Positions 46,601 through 58,164 are shown, counted from the first letter of the stretch. The stretch: DNA of 64,000 nucleotides from Phocoena phocoena (GCF_963924675.1 NC_089224.1:71099464-71163463); one strand, 5' to 3'. Translations and numbers: made by a program. The notes: generated by a model from the letters alone, not told the origin.

Positions 46601-47468
46601 GCTGCATCCCATAGGTTTTGGATCGTCGTGTTTTCAGTGTCATTTGTCTCTAGGTATTTTTTGATTTCCTCTTTGATTTCTTCAGTGATCTCTTGGTTAT
46701 TTAGTAACATATTGTTTAGCTTCCATGTGTTTGTGTTTTTTATGTTTATTTCTCTGTAATTCATTTCTAATCTCATAGTGTTGTGGTCAGACAAGATGCT
46801 TGATATGATTTCAGTTTTCTTAAATTTCTGAGGCTTGATTTGTGACCCAAGATGTGATCTATCCTGGAGAATGTTCTGTGCACACTTGAGAAGAAAGTAT
46901 AATCTGCTCTTTCTGGATGGAATGTACTATAAATATTAATTAAATCTATCTAGTCTATTGTGTCATTTAAAGCTTCTGTTTCTTTATTTATTTTCATTTG
47001 GGATGATCTGTCCATTGGTTTAAGAGAGGTGTTAAAGTCCCCCACTATTATTGTGTTACTGTCGATTTCCTCTTTTAAAGCTGTTAGCAGTTGCCTTATG
47101 TATTGAGGTGCTCCTATGTTGGGTGCATATATTTTTATAATTGTTATATCTTCTTCTTGGATTGATCCCTTGACCATTATGTAGTGTCCTTCCTTGTCTC
47201 TTGTAACATTCTTTATTTTAAAGTCTATCTTATGTGATATGAGTATTGCTACTCCAGCTTTCTTCTGATTTCCATTTGCATGGAATATCTTTTTCCATCC
47301 CCTCACTTTCAGTCTGTATGTGTCCCTAAGTCTGAAGTGGGTCTCTTGTAGACAGCATATAGATGGGTCTTGTTTTTGTATCCATTCAGCAAGCCTGTGA
47401 CTTTTGGTTGGAGCATTTAATCCATTCACGTTTAAGGTAATCATTGATATGTATGTTCCTGTGACCAT
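43649..47468 (-). pseudogene. L1-B ORF2 pseudogene, full span
   Basis: From the ATG at 47,468 ('MVTGTYISMITLNVNGLN') to the stop at 43,649 ('RRLTHICGT') is 3,820 nt, the expected length for about 1,273 codons. Surviving pieces: 46950-47468 (endonuclease start with 'CCLQETHF' and 'VGDFNTSL'), 46348-46794 ('[11 protein letters not shown]'), 45534-46355 and 45311-45673 (RT, with FADD intact in '[11 protein letters not shown]'), then 44849-45106, 44581-44889 and 43649-44584 (C-terminus with the Cys-rich motif '[18 protein letters not shown]', whose last Cys is Tyr). Several frameshifts inactivate it. Better preserved than the L1-A copy. Confidence 0.94.
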
Positions 47469-47470
47469 TT

Positions 47471-47667
47471 TCTTAATTGTTTTGGGTTTGTTTTTGTAGG
47501 TCCTTTTCTTCTCTTGTGTTTCCCACTTAGAGAAGTTCCTTTAACATTTGTTGTAAAGCTGGTTTGGTGGTGCTGAATTCTCTTAGCTTTTGCTTGTCTG
47601 TAAAGCTTTTGATTTCTCCATCGAATCTGAATGAGATCCTTGCTGGGTAGAGTAATCTTGGTTGTAG
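47471..47667 (-). pseudogene. L1-B ORF1 C-terminal remnant
   Basis: A short piece of ORF1 directly upstream of ORF2. The frame 47,441-47,770 on the minus strand reads it out of frame ('KRIQHHQTSFTTNVKGTS') and joins it to unrelated sequence beyond the truncation. Aligns with L1-A around 17,015-17,205. Confidence 0.65.
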
Positions 47668-47670
47668 GTC

Positions 47671-48056
47671 CCTTCCCCCTGTGGAACTCCTTTGCACATT
47701 CCTTCCTCAAGTCCCTGGAGCCCCTGCTACCTTCAGGTATCATCCCTTCTTCTAGCCCAGTAATCCCCACCAGATTTCATTGCCTTCCTGTCAGGTACCC
47801 GCAGCCAATTTCTCTCCTATGAGACAGCCTGGATGGGGATGTATAACAAGTGCCTAACAATTTGTTTAGGACCAGAAGAAATAAAAACCATGAACAATTC
47901 TTGAAGCCAGCAGCCCAATACTTTTTAGAAATTGAAATGAAAAAGTTAACTCTTCATTCTTCTGGAGTCCCCCTGCAGGGAGTTGGAACAGCAATTAATA
48001 GTTTGGTAAATTACCCTGTGACAAATGTAAATTATCTAAAACAAGTTAAGGTAGAT
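47671..48056. other. Single-copy sequence between two L1 insertions
   Basis: No repeat or gene recognised. It separates the truncated 5' end of L1-B from the L1 tail at 48,073. Confidence 0.45.
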
Positions 48057-48072
48057 AAGAAATCAACCTATA
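48057..48072. repeat. Target-site duplication, left copy (L1 tail at 48,073)
   Basis: The 16-bp aagaaatcaacctata is repeated without any mismatch at 48,410-48,425. Confidence 0.95.
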
Positions 48073-48409
48073 TGCAGGAATAAAGACGCAGACGTAGAGA
48101 ATGGACTTGAGGACATGGGGAGAGGGAAGGGTAAGCTGGGACGAAGTGAGAGTGGCATGGACATATATACACTACCAAATGTGAAATAGATAGCTAGTGA
48201 GAAGCAGCTGGATAGCACAGGGAGATAAGCTCTGTGCTTTGTGACCATCTAGAGGGGTGGGATAGTGGGGGTGGGAGGGAGACGCAAGAGGGAGGAGATA
48301 ATGGGGATATATGTATATGTATAGCTGATTCACTTTGTTATAAAGCAGAAACTAACACACCGTTGTAAAGCAATTATACTCCAATAAAGATGTAAAAAAA
48401 AAAAAAAGA
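48073..48409 (+). mobile_element. Recent 5'-truncated L1 tail (L1-A lineage)
   Basis: Only 337 bp of 3'UTR: 'atggacttgaggacatgggg', 'ggacatatatacactaccaa', 'tagcacagggagataagctc', ending 'caataaagatgt' plus a 14-base A run. It is the plus-strand counterpart of the L1-A 3'UTR (12,870-13,190) and is bounded by a perfect 16-bp target-site duplication. The clean ends suggest one of the youngest L1 events in the window. Confidence 0.97.
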
Positions 48410-48425
48410 AAGAAATCAACCTATA

Positions 48426-50950
48426 GAGAGAAATAGCCACGTCCTATCACTGGCACCTTAAGCTCCATCCCAGGCTGAAGAACCTGAAGAATCAGCACCC
48501 TCCCAAGCCTCTATAACAGAAGGAAGGAACAGAGCCTGATGCTCAGGGGAGGTAGGGGAGGCAGCTGCCACAAGTCTCCTAGGTGCCCTTTGGCATTCCT
48601 AAAGAAACCCAAACCTGGTTTTGTGGCCACAGGAAAAGAGTAGGCTTATTTTGGCTCAGGTTTCCATGGTTAGTAGAATTTTTAGATGAAAATTCTCAAA
48701 CGTCATGTGAGCAGGTAGAAATGAAAATATCCTGGATGGTGATGGGTATGCAAAGCCCTTCTCAACCTCCCTCCATGCACCTGGCTAGACTTTAGAAATC
48801 AGGGCAGGCACTCAGGTAAATCTGAAAGTGACCCTTTCTTCTCAAAGCCCAAGCCCCAGGGATAATGCAAACCTCAACCCAAATTAATACACAGACAGAA
48901 GATGCCACTTTCCTATTAGAAGAAACAAATGTAACTGAGAAGGTAAACATCGATTACAAAAACTGGAGACTATCCTCATCTAAGGATGTGCTCTTGTGAA
49001 AATTAATGGAGTTGCTGAGATTGGATGGAAACATTTCTTTGAGCAAAATTTTCATCTCAGGAGTGGTTGGAGGAGAACTTTCTGGTTGACAATAAAACAC
49101 ACCTCTCCAAAGATGGAGATGGTGTCCTTAGGTTCCTGGCAAGCCTCCCTTGAGGCCAATGTAGAGTGGGCAGCAAGCCATGAGAAGGCTCAGCACAGGG
49201 ACCCATCCCTGATGGATCTGCCCAGCCTCTTGCCACATGGAGTCTTGGGTGTCATCCAGTTGCCTCTGGTCTTGGTTCTACCTTTGCCCCTTGAGAATTC
49301 ACTCCCTGAGTCTTTCCTTGAGTGACTCACCCAGTTACTTGCCTCCTTCTCAGGGCAGCCCCCAGACCCATCACCAGGTAGAATTTAGAACCCCTTATTA
49401 TATTATTTTTGAGGCTCTTCTCCAGGCCATGCCTGAGACCCTTCCACATGTCCTTCCTTGAAAGAATCTTTGCTGGGCCCCTCACACAGAAGCTTCCTGG
49501 GTGACAATTCAATCTCCCCAAGATCCTTGTTGCTCTGGCTCTTAAACTCAGAAGGCTTTGAGGGTACAATCTGCCCTTTGGCTGAGATGTCCCTAGTGAT
49601 TCACCCTAAAGGTACGCCAGGGTCAGGGATGCTAGGGTCCTATGATCCAGGTCCCACCAGTGTTAAATATGTCTCTTTTAAAGGTGGTGCTCTAGGTGCT
49701 TCCCAGCCCTACTTGTTGTAAAATGTCCAGGAAGATGGAAACCAGCAAACAGGTTTAGAAGGCAAGGTAGTACTGAGGAAGCTTGGGAGTGGGAGGACTC
49801 AAGGATTACTGAGATTTTTGGACAAAAGGGAGTAAACTCCACGGACAACTTCTTTTGCAACAAGAACCAGTTAAGATGTTCAATTTTAGTGGGAGTGATA
49901 GATAGCCATATAGAAGGGTACTCCACAGGTCCTAATCAGCAATGGAGTAGAAGTAGGACAAGCAAGAAAGAAAGAGGATTGAAGCTGGGTCTAGGCTGTA
50001 TCTGGGGCAGATGTGGGGTGGTAACTGTTGGGGTGTCAGCTGAGCTGTAGCATGATCATGGAGTGGGCAGGTTCCAGGCAGGGAAGGAGTGGGGATCCCT
50101 TAGCCTGCTTTAGGACTGAGGGCCATGAGATGGTCCTATGAATAAGGGAGAAGGGACTCTAATGGGGAAGAGCCACAAGCAATGAGGACCGTCACAGACT
50201 CGTGCAGGCAAGGCAACCCTAGAAGAGCTGGCTCCATGTCTGCTACCCCGGGTGCCCATGGGCATGGCGGGGCTGCCGTGGCCTGTGCACCTGCTTTCAT
50301 TTGCCTTCCTTGCTCTTGAAGGATTGGACAACTGTGGTGTCCTGCTTGTCTACAAGTGACTCTAAGGTGTTCCCAGACTTCACTTGGTAGCCTGACCTCA
50401 GGAGTTTTGGAAATGGTCCCTTTTTGTTCTCTTCCTAAATGCAGAAATCCCCTCTGTTTATGACTCTTCTCTCCCGGTGCTCCTGGACATCAAGGAAGAG
50501 GAAAGAGTCCAGCAGCCTACACGTGCTGCTTGCAGGGTCCCCCCCACACCACCAAGAGGGGCCTCTGGTGAGATCAGGTCAGGGACCAAGTGAAGTTTGC
50601 ACCAGAATCTGAGTGTGCTTTGGTGCTAGGAAGGGGATATCCATTATTTCCTGGTTCGTGTGTCACATCACACACAGTGCAAGACATATAATAGACACTT
50701 AATAAAGAATGTCTAAAGAAACCAGTGAAGGACTGAATCCTTGAGCTCATAAAAATAATCTAGGGCAGCAAATGAATAGTGACTTAAGATACTTCTTTGG
50801 GAGACATTACATACTTGAGAATAAATTCTACATATAAATATTATTTGTTTTCTGAATAGTGCTATTAAAATTTCTAATCTAGTTATATTGTTCTTCCTCC
50901 CACTCCTGTCCTTCATCTATTCAACTCTGCCCCCAGCCTCTGCCACCCCA
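48426..50950. other. Long single-copy stretch, no gene seen
   Basis: Two and a half kilobases, GC-richer than average, with no repeat I can name. Several frames of 70-110 codons (48,996-49,325; 49,237-49,461; 49,458-49,721) overlap on both strands with no domain, signal peptide or splice-like borders that I trust. A conserved exon cannot be excluded without alignment. Confidence 0.4.
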
Positions 50951-50954
50951 AGTA

Positions 50955-51500
50955 AAAATTTTTTATTAGGTCCTTAAGTATTTTCCAGAGTTTTTAATGT
51001 AAAAGTAAGCAAATTCAAATATATTTTCGTATCCTCCCTCCTTTTCTACAAGAAATGTCATGTTATATTTATTGTTTTGCATGCTACTTTTCCACCTCAT
51101 AACAGATGTTAAAAATCTTTCCTTATTATTTGTGCCCTCATTCTTTATTACCAAGTTGCATAGTAATGATGGACATTTGTTTGTTTGTTTCCTCATCTTT
51201 TGTATTATCGACAATGCTTCAAAGAATAACTTTTGCAAGGTTGCAAGTTTCCTTGTAGAATAAATTTTCATTAATGGCATGTCTGACTGAAAGGGTACAT
51301 GCATTTATAATTTTTGTGGCCATTGCTGAAAGCCCTCCATATAGGATGTACAAATTTATATTCACACCAGAAGTATATGTGCCCATTTGCCACAGTCTTG
51401 CCAACAGAGCATGTCATTAAACTTCTTACAATTTTGCCAGTCCAAGAGGTAAATTATATATGGATTTGTGTAATTGCTTATATGTCAGTGTCATCCTCCC
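50955..51500 (-). mobile_element. Old L1M/HAL1-like 3' fragment
   Basis: Diverged inverted L1 text: 'gttttgcatgctacttttcc', 'aatggcatgtctgactgaaa', 'ggatgtacaaatttatattc', 'acaattttgccagtccaaga'. No surviving frame. Confidence 0.55.
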
Positions 51501-51522
51501 GCTCACCCCTTTCCCCCAACAC

Positions 51523-51576
51523 ACAGACACACACACATACACATACACACACACACACATACAAACACACACACAC
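51523..51576. repeat. (CA)n microsatellite, interrupted
   Basis: CA-rich array broken by 'ga', 'ta' and 'aa' steps, so less likely to be highly unstable than the pure GT arrays. Confidence 0.93.
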
Positions 51577-52394
51577 CCTTTTCCACTAAAGGTTTCTGTT
51601 AAGTGAATAAGTGAAGGGGGTCACTGACCTAAGAAGATAGTATAGTATCTTGCTCTTTCAGGAGAAAAGAAAAGCCTAATTGTCTGAAGCCCACTCTTTG
51701 GAGACAAGGGGATAAATGACATGGTCCACCCAGACCTAAGCATTGTGTCCTATAAATTCAGGAAGAAGTAGAACACTACTGGAAAGTACCAGGTTGTAAA
51801 TCACTGAGAAAGAACAATCTCCCATACATAATTCTGCGACAGTGTCCAGTTGCTTTGATGATAAATGTTTGACGTGAATCTCTTTCTATCAACAGAGCTG
51901 TACATTGTAAGGTGAGGCTAATCAATGTCATCAAGAAAGGTTGCATATTACAGCGATTTGAGGAGAGAGAGGCAGTGCAATGAGACACACCAGAATGGAT
52001 TCGTGCACTTTCTGTCTGTGAGCGTAATTTGCTTCCGTAATTTTATTCAGCAGCTCCCAGATGGAATATGAAGAGATTTCCATTTTTGTTTATCTTGTCA
52101 TAGATCATGCTTTTGGTTAAATTAGCCTACAAAGAGTTTTCTTCAGTATTTGGGTCCATCAAAATATCTTTGGCTTACAGGTGTCTATCTGTAAACCATC
52201 TTTGGTTTACAGATGTGTAAGAAACGGCTGACATTACACAAATGACAGCTCCGTTTAATTACCCTCCTTTTTTACTTCCTACTGCATCCCACCACTCTAA
52301 ATAAAGGAGTATTTGTAATTTAAAATTAAGTTAAGCAGCTTCCTACAGTAACCTTAGTCCCAAGTCTTCAAAGGCATTTCAGCTCTATTGAAAT
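51577..52394. other. Single-copy sequence with a perfect short hairpin
   Basis: No gene or repeat recognised. It contains a 12-bp perfect inverted repeat, atctgtaaacca at 52,187-52,198 and tggtttacagat at 52,203-52,214, with a 4-base loop. Confidence 0.45.
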
Positions 52395-52600
52395 TATTGT
52401 AATAGTTAACCAGTATTAAGCAGTTACTAAGTGTCAGGCTATATACTTGTATAAGATGATTAATCCTCACAGTAATTTTATGAGATAGGTATGGTTATTT
52501 GTATTTTAAAAATGGGAAACTGAGGACCTGATAGGATAAATAATTCACCCAATATCTCTTCCTACAAGGACGGAGTCTGGTTTTGAATGCAGATAGTTTT
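52395..52600 (-). mobile_element. MIR SINE remnant
   Basis: Inverted MIR text: 'cagttactaagtgtcaggct', 'taatcctcacagtaatttta', 'tttaaaaatgggaaactgag', and 'gagtctggttttgaatgcag'. A (GA)n run at about 52,624-52,640 follows closely. Confidence 0.8.
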
Positions 52601-52794
52601 GCTCCAGAAAATGGAAATTTAAAGAGAGAGAGAGAGAGAGCATGTTTCTTTAGGTCAAGTAACTGCTTGATTTCATCCAAGGCTCATTTAGCCGACTCAG
52701 ATCTTTCCCCCCAACTCAAAAATTTTTTAATAACTTTAAAGGCACTAAAATAATAATAATGTTGAAAATTTCACCTTTACTATGACCACCACAA

Positions 52795-53350
52795 AAGATT
52801 TTATCATTTTTCTATGTTTTCTTTGTCTTTGAACACATACATATTTTATGTAGTTGTAATCATAGCAATCATAGTAACTTTATATTTTGCTTTTTCCATT
52901 AATAGCATATCATAAATATTTTTCACACTGTTACATGGTATCCATAATTATTTTTAATGACTTTATAATATTCAATGCAGTCAACCCACTAAATCGATTT
53001 AGCTATTCCTCTATTGTTGGAATCAGAAGTTCATTTAAATTCTTCTACAGTCATAGGTCATATGGCAATAAATATTTTAATGCTTATAGCTTTATGCCTC
53101 ACTTTGAATCACTTTCATAGGATAAATTCCTAGAAGTGGGTAAAAGAGGCATAAAAGACCATCCCGAGTGCTGCTGCCTTGGTGGTGAATGAGCCTCTGC
53201 CTTTCTCCGCACAAACTCACCAGCAGTGGTAATTACCTAGGATTTTGAAGTAGTTGGGTCAATTTAGCAGATTACAGTACTATCTGAGTGTGAGTTTTTT
53301 ATTTCATTGCTAAGTGGAATGATAATTCACTTTAGAAATAATATGAGATA
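52795..53350 (-). mobile_element. Old L1M fragment, 3' part
   Basis: Inverted L1 landmarks are 'tagctattcctctattgttg', 'ggataaattcctagaagtgg' (reverse of the IPLLGIYP codons), and 'aactcaccagcagtggtaat'. Frames are destroyed. The 77-codon frame 52,887-53,120 is the antisense of this element. Confidence 0.65.
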
Positions 53351-55965
53351 CATTAAACAAATAAACCTTCTAATTTATATCACGTATGCATTTTTCTTTC
53401 TCCTGCCTGAACACCTAAACTAGGTCCTGAGTGTACCGTGTTTGATCAGGAAGAAAACAGTCTTCTTAGCTTTCTGCTATCGTTAGAGAGTGATACATTG
53501 TGTTCTGACCTGGGGAAACTTGGCCCAGTGCCTTTGAAGGACCTGTACTATGTTTTCATTGCCAAGATCTCAAGGTGCCTTGAGTGACATCCTCTGGTAA
53601 AAGGAATTGAGGAAGTGGGTAAGGACATGGTTCAAAAATGAAACTAGAGACTCATTGTCCTTAACTCATTCTAATAAGAAAAGATGCAAACACAACTCCC
53701 ACTTGCCACCAAAGTGAAAATCTACACTTTCCTCCGTGAAAACCCATCTACATTGATTTTTTTCTTGTATCACTAAAGGTCAGAATGAAAAATACCTCAT
53801 CCTTTAAGATTATCCTATAAATAGGCTAGTTTTTGCTGAGAGTGAGAATTTTCCCACACAGCTCTAATATCTCATTCATCTCTCCTCTACAAACACAAAC
53901 AGCTTAGGCATTATGAACAAGCCCACTACAAAGAAAAGCCCACACGGGGGGCCTTGGCACTGTAATTCATAGGGACAAAATACCCTGATATATATTCCTT
54001 AGACACTGGAATTATTGTATAAAGCTGATAGTTTTGTCACTTTGCTCAACACACATCACATTACCTGAATTCCTTTCTATAACAGGGCATAAATAAGATG
54101 TAAAATGATACCTCTGAACATTGCAAGGCCTTTTTAGGGATTGCATTACATGAGAGGAAATGGACAAAAGAAACCTGTATCAATGATCAATTTTTCTTCT
54201 TCACACATCAAATAAAGACAACCTCCAGAGCAGTTACAGTGGTGTGCAATACCATATATTTTTTTTTTTTTTGTAATTAATGAATGAGTAAAGCATAAGG
54301 TCCGGAGAGAGTTCTTGGAAATCTGAGTGTTTGAGAACCAATATGTGCCTTAGCTCACTGCCTTAAGTTTTCATAGGCCGTTTACATTTCAAAAGTAATA
54401 TGTATGCTAGGGTCCAGAGATGACTTTTTTTCCTATCTGAATTCTTGTGTTTGTTGGTTGTAGTTTTTAAGAGTAGAGATCGCCTAGTATAGCTTTTGTA
54501 GCGATAAAAGTTGATTTTATTGAAGGTCTGCTTTATTGCTACTGAACACAATGCATTTATTATCTACCTTTATTTTCTCTGAGGAAAGTCTCAGAGAGAA
54601 AAGGAAACCTTTGCAAATCTGTGCATTCCAAAAGTTTACTTCAGTGCATTGATAGTACCATGGATAGCACATTCACATCCATGAAACATTTTGAACCTTA
54701 CAATTGCCTAGTTAGGGTAAGTAAAATTAATTTCCTTTTCTAGGTGAAGAGAGTATCCCTCAGTGATGCAACAGGGTCACCACAGATCTTTGCTCTAATC
54801 CCTACAGCACCATGGCTCTACTGGGAATAAAAAAGCATCTGAGATTACGGACCAAGTTTTGGTTGGAGGGTTAGGACCTATCCCTGTCTGCATTCCACGC
54901 ATCACTTGTTGCCTTGAAGCAGGGTATGAATCCAGTGTCAATTCTTGTGAACTTCAGCCTGTTCCTTTGCAGACATTTCCCAGTCATTCCAAGTCTTTGT
55001 AGTTTCTCCTTCTCCCCACATTGAGAAAACAAGAGGCAGGTAAAGCCTGCAGACTGAGTTGAGGGGCAAGTTTTAAATACCATTTTTGCATAACTGGAGG
55101 CAGGTGGCCAAACAGGTGAAAATTACATATTTTACAGTGAAAATATATAATTCCTAGGAACATTTCTGAAGACAGAAGGGCCAAGAAAGATTTGAATTTG
55201 CTCAGATCCTTGCAGCCTTACATCCGTAAATTTGTGCAAAAAGCATACTTTGGAAGCTCATTCAAATACTGTACCCATAGAACAGAATTTACCATAATCC
55301 AGACCTTTTTGGGTCTGAGTAAAGATATTTATTTGCTAAGTTGCCACATGGATTCTATTATAAGGACACTTCCTGGAAATTAGCCCTCTTTGAATCTTCT
55401 CCATCCTCTCCCAACCTTAATAATATCATAATAAAATGTCTATGTATATAAGACAAGAAGTTTGGGAAATTTCTCAGAGATATTTCTGTTTATTACTCTT
55501 TGCGTAAAATGTACCACAACGGCCATGGAAGAATTGAAATGACTGTAATTGGTTCTGTATTACCAACCTCAGCCTACAATGTTTCTCCTGTTTTCAATGG
55601 GTCTTCATCTTATCTTCTCCACACTGTTGAGTAAGGTGAAAGACAAAGGTGCGTCATTAGAGAAAACTTACCTTGGCAATTAGCAGTGGTAGAAAAGAAA
55701 ATGTCCTTAGGAGAAGGAAAGTGCAATAACATTTCACAGCTAACAGCAACTCTGGCACTGTGATACTAATTAAACCTTTAAGGTCCTGTTTCATCCTTTA
55801 GTTTTACACAGCTTATTCTGCCCAGGCAAAATGAAGGGGGCAAGTTAGGTAGTTATATGGATGATGTAAAGGCTCTCTTCTGCCCCTGCTTTCTTCCTTT
55901 AGGAAAAAAAGATAAACTTTGGTTCATAACTTTTCCTTTGCACAAAGATCTATATTGCTTGAGTG

Positions 55966-55967
<2 letters not shown>
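53351..55967. other. Long single-copy stretch, no gene seen
   Basis: No repeat family recognised apart from a T run at 54,259-54,272 and a possible faint MIR near 54,660-54,790. Frames are 70 codons or fewer without domains. Confidence 0.4.

Positions 55968-56003
<36 letters not shown>
55968..56003. repeat. (GT)18 microsatellite, uninterrupted
   Basis: Thirty-six bases of pure GT, followed by an AT/GT mixed patch. Likely polymorphic. Confidence 0.96.
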
Positions 56004-56006
<3 letters not shown>

Positions 56007-57181
56007 AATAATATATATGTATGTGTGTGTATTCTCATATTCACAGAGCATGCCTAGTCCTATTGCTGTTGTAATATTAGGAATAGGTTGGGTAGTCTAA
56101 ACATTTGTAATGGCCAAGCTGAGCATCTCATATACAATCCCCGTCACTTTTCACACCCATTTCCCTACCAATATTGGAAGAAGGGAGTTAGTGGTGACAT
56201 GCTGTGTCAGCAGTGCATTCTAGAGTTGTAGCTGGAGCAGTTTTAGTTCTCTTCTCCCCCAGGACATTAAGACAACAGCACCTCCTTCAAAGATGGTGAT
56301 TCTGGAGGATCGATAAGATATGTGAATAAAAGCCAGTTGCTTTTCCCAATTATTTTGAATAAATAAGTATCAGCAGGGTTCATAGCTCCCTCATTACTTA
56401 AGTTTTTAGAAGCTTAGCACTGTAACTGACAATTCTGGAGTATTTTGAGAAGGGAAAAAATAACCACTTTTGCATTTCAACAGAATAAGGAAGAGGGACT
56501 CTATCTTCAGGGTGTATGGAAATACATACAGTATTTAGAGTAATGGATTTACTTCATGTGAGTGCGGATAACCATCACTTCACATGCCATAAATCATACT
56601 ACATTATACACAACTGGTTGGGATTGTTGAATAATAATCAAAGCAGACATGACCAGAATGCCAGGCAGAAGCCTTCCAACCCAGCCTTTTACTACCGGGA
56701 GCTTGTGTGGACTAGAACAGGCAGTGGAAATGGAGAAAACAAATCAAGATAAATAGGATCAGTGAAGAAACATCAGTGAGGTAATGTTATATGCAAGGAG
56801 TCATGATTTGTATCCTTTTTGAAATTTTCAGTAAAACTAATTAACATAGGGTGCTTTACCCTGAAAAGGCATGGCCTTAATCTATGGAGCACGTGGGAAA
56901 AGCCCCCTTAGTTTCTCTCTGTACATAGACCATTGTAATCTGCCACTAGACAGTGTGGTTGGCCTGGAAATTCAAGTTAAACATCCATAAGAGATTTTCA
57001 GTTTCTAGAGCTTTTGAGGAGCCACTCTACGTAGTGGAATCGAATCCTTGGCGATTTGTTTACTCTGAAGAGCTCTGTGAATATGGACTAATATGGTTTG
57101 ACTATTAGGCATTTGTGATGGCTTTTCATGATTAACTCCTAGCATACTCTCCTTGGTGTGTGTTAGATGTGTACTCACAAG
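56004..57181. other. Single-copy sequence, no gene seen
   Basis: No repeat or exon recognised. The frame 56,516-56,752 (78 codons) has no domain. Confidence 0.4.
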
Positions 57182-57189
57182 AAGCAACA

Positions 57190-57400
57190 CTGGGCTTCCC
57201 TCGTGGCACAGTGGTTGAGAGTCCGCCTGCCGATGCAGGGGACGCGGGTTCGTGCCCCGGTCCGGGAAGATCCCACATGCCGCGGAGTAGCTGGGCCCGT
57301 GAGCCATGGCCGCTGAGCCTGCGCGTCCGGAGCCTGTGCTCCGCAACGGGAGAGGCCACAACAGTGAGAGGCCCGCGTACTGCAAAAAAAAAAAAAAAAA
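57190..57400 (+). mobile_element. CHR SINE (short, GC-rich form), complete
   Basis: A consensus-like copy: head 'gggcttccctcgtggcacag', B-box 'gggttcgtgcc', CpG-rich body, 'gcgtactgc' and a 17-base A tail. The short target-site duplication aagcaaca is at 57,182-57,189 and 57,401-57,408. The 85- to 136-codon frames over it are accidental. Confidence 0.93.
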
Positions 57401-57408
57401 AAGCAACA

Positions 57409-57859
57409 GCCACATAGGAAACCTGGGGTTATTTTATTAATAGCTGGCTAAGTGCTCAATGTCCTCTCACTGCCTGGCTTTTCTGACAAGTTGTGCTGGA
57501 GCAGGTGGACTGTTCCAGGAGACTCAGTGTGTACTCTTCCAACCAGTGGTGGTAAACAAGGATGGAGAGTCAGTCAAAGAACAGGATCTTCCATCCTTAC
57601 CTCACGGAAAAAGGCACGATGCTGTTGAGCACCGGGCTGTTGTAGAGACTGGGAGCAAGGGGAATACTGGGAGCAAGGGGAATGCACATCTTTTATCTAG
57701 GCAGGCACACAGGATGGAAGTTTCATCTACTAGTGAGCAGGTTTGCCCCTGAGTGTGCAACATACCAGAGCCTTTCCTGATTCCCTCAATGAGACATTTC
57801 TTAGCCTGAACACGTGTAGTCTTCACACTTCCTTCTTTCTCTGGACTCAGGTTCCTACA
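57409..57859. other. Single-copy sequence with a 15-bp tandem duplication
   Basis: The unit 'gggagcaaggggaatac' or 'gggagcaaggggaatgc' occurs twice in a row near 57,649-57,682. It gives the frame 57,459-57,752 a 'TGSKGNTGSKGN' stretch. No domain and no exon signal that I trust. Confidence 0.45.
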
Positions 57860-58022
57860 CCTGTGATTCTCAAAATGGCCCCCAGAGCAGCAGCAGCCTC
57901 ACCTGGGAACTTGTTAGGCGTGATGTTCTAGAGCCCTACTCAGACTTCCGAGTTAGCAACACGAGTCTGTTTCCACAAGCCTCGCAGGTGAGCTGAAGCA
58001 CGCTGAAGTTTGAGAAACACTG
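57860..58022. mobile_element. MER5A-like DNA transposon (hAT, non-autonomous)
   Basis: Ends are short inverted repeats: 'ctgtgattctcaaaatggcc' at the left and 'gctgaagtttgagaaacact' at the right. The middle has 'agcctcacctgggaacttgt', diagnostic of MER5. Orientation cannot be fixed because the element is nearly palindromic at its ends. Confidence 0.85.
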
Positions 58023-58031
58023 TTTTGGAGG

Positions 58032-58164
58032 AGTGCTTCTCAAAATTACTGAGCATACAAAACTACTGTGGATCTTGTTAATGACTGAGTCAGTACGAGG
58101 GGCCTGAGGCTCCTAGGTGACATGAGTGCTGCTGGCCTGGGCACCATACATTGAGAAGCAAGGG
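58032..58164. mobile_element. Second MER5-like element, internally deleted
   Basis: Starts 'agtgcttctcaaaattactg' and ends 'caccatacattgagaagcaa', with 'gctcctaggtgacatgagtg' and 'ctgctggcctgg' inside. Compared with the first copy it lies in the opposite relative orientation. Only about 10 bases separate the two. Confidence 0.75.

Larger units (their letters stand above)
43428..47670 (-). mobile_element. L1-B: LINE-1 truncated in ORF1, 4.2 kb
   Basis: On the minus strand it holds the end of ORF1, all of ORF2, and a 3'UTR ending near 'cccgctgtataaaaaaataa'. Homology to L1-A stops at 'agtaatcttggttgtagg' near 47,668, so the 5'UTR and most of ORF1 are missing. The 3'UTR is unrelated to that of L1-A, so it belongs to a different subfamily. 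I found no target-site duplication; the junction may have been altered. Confidence 0.93.

Noticed and set aside
48996..49721. Possible exons in the GC-richer 49-kb region
   Set aside because: Frames overlap in different phases, and none has recognisable domains or a convincing splice-site pattern; conservation data would be needed.
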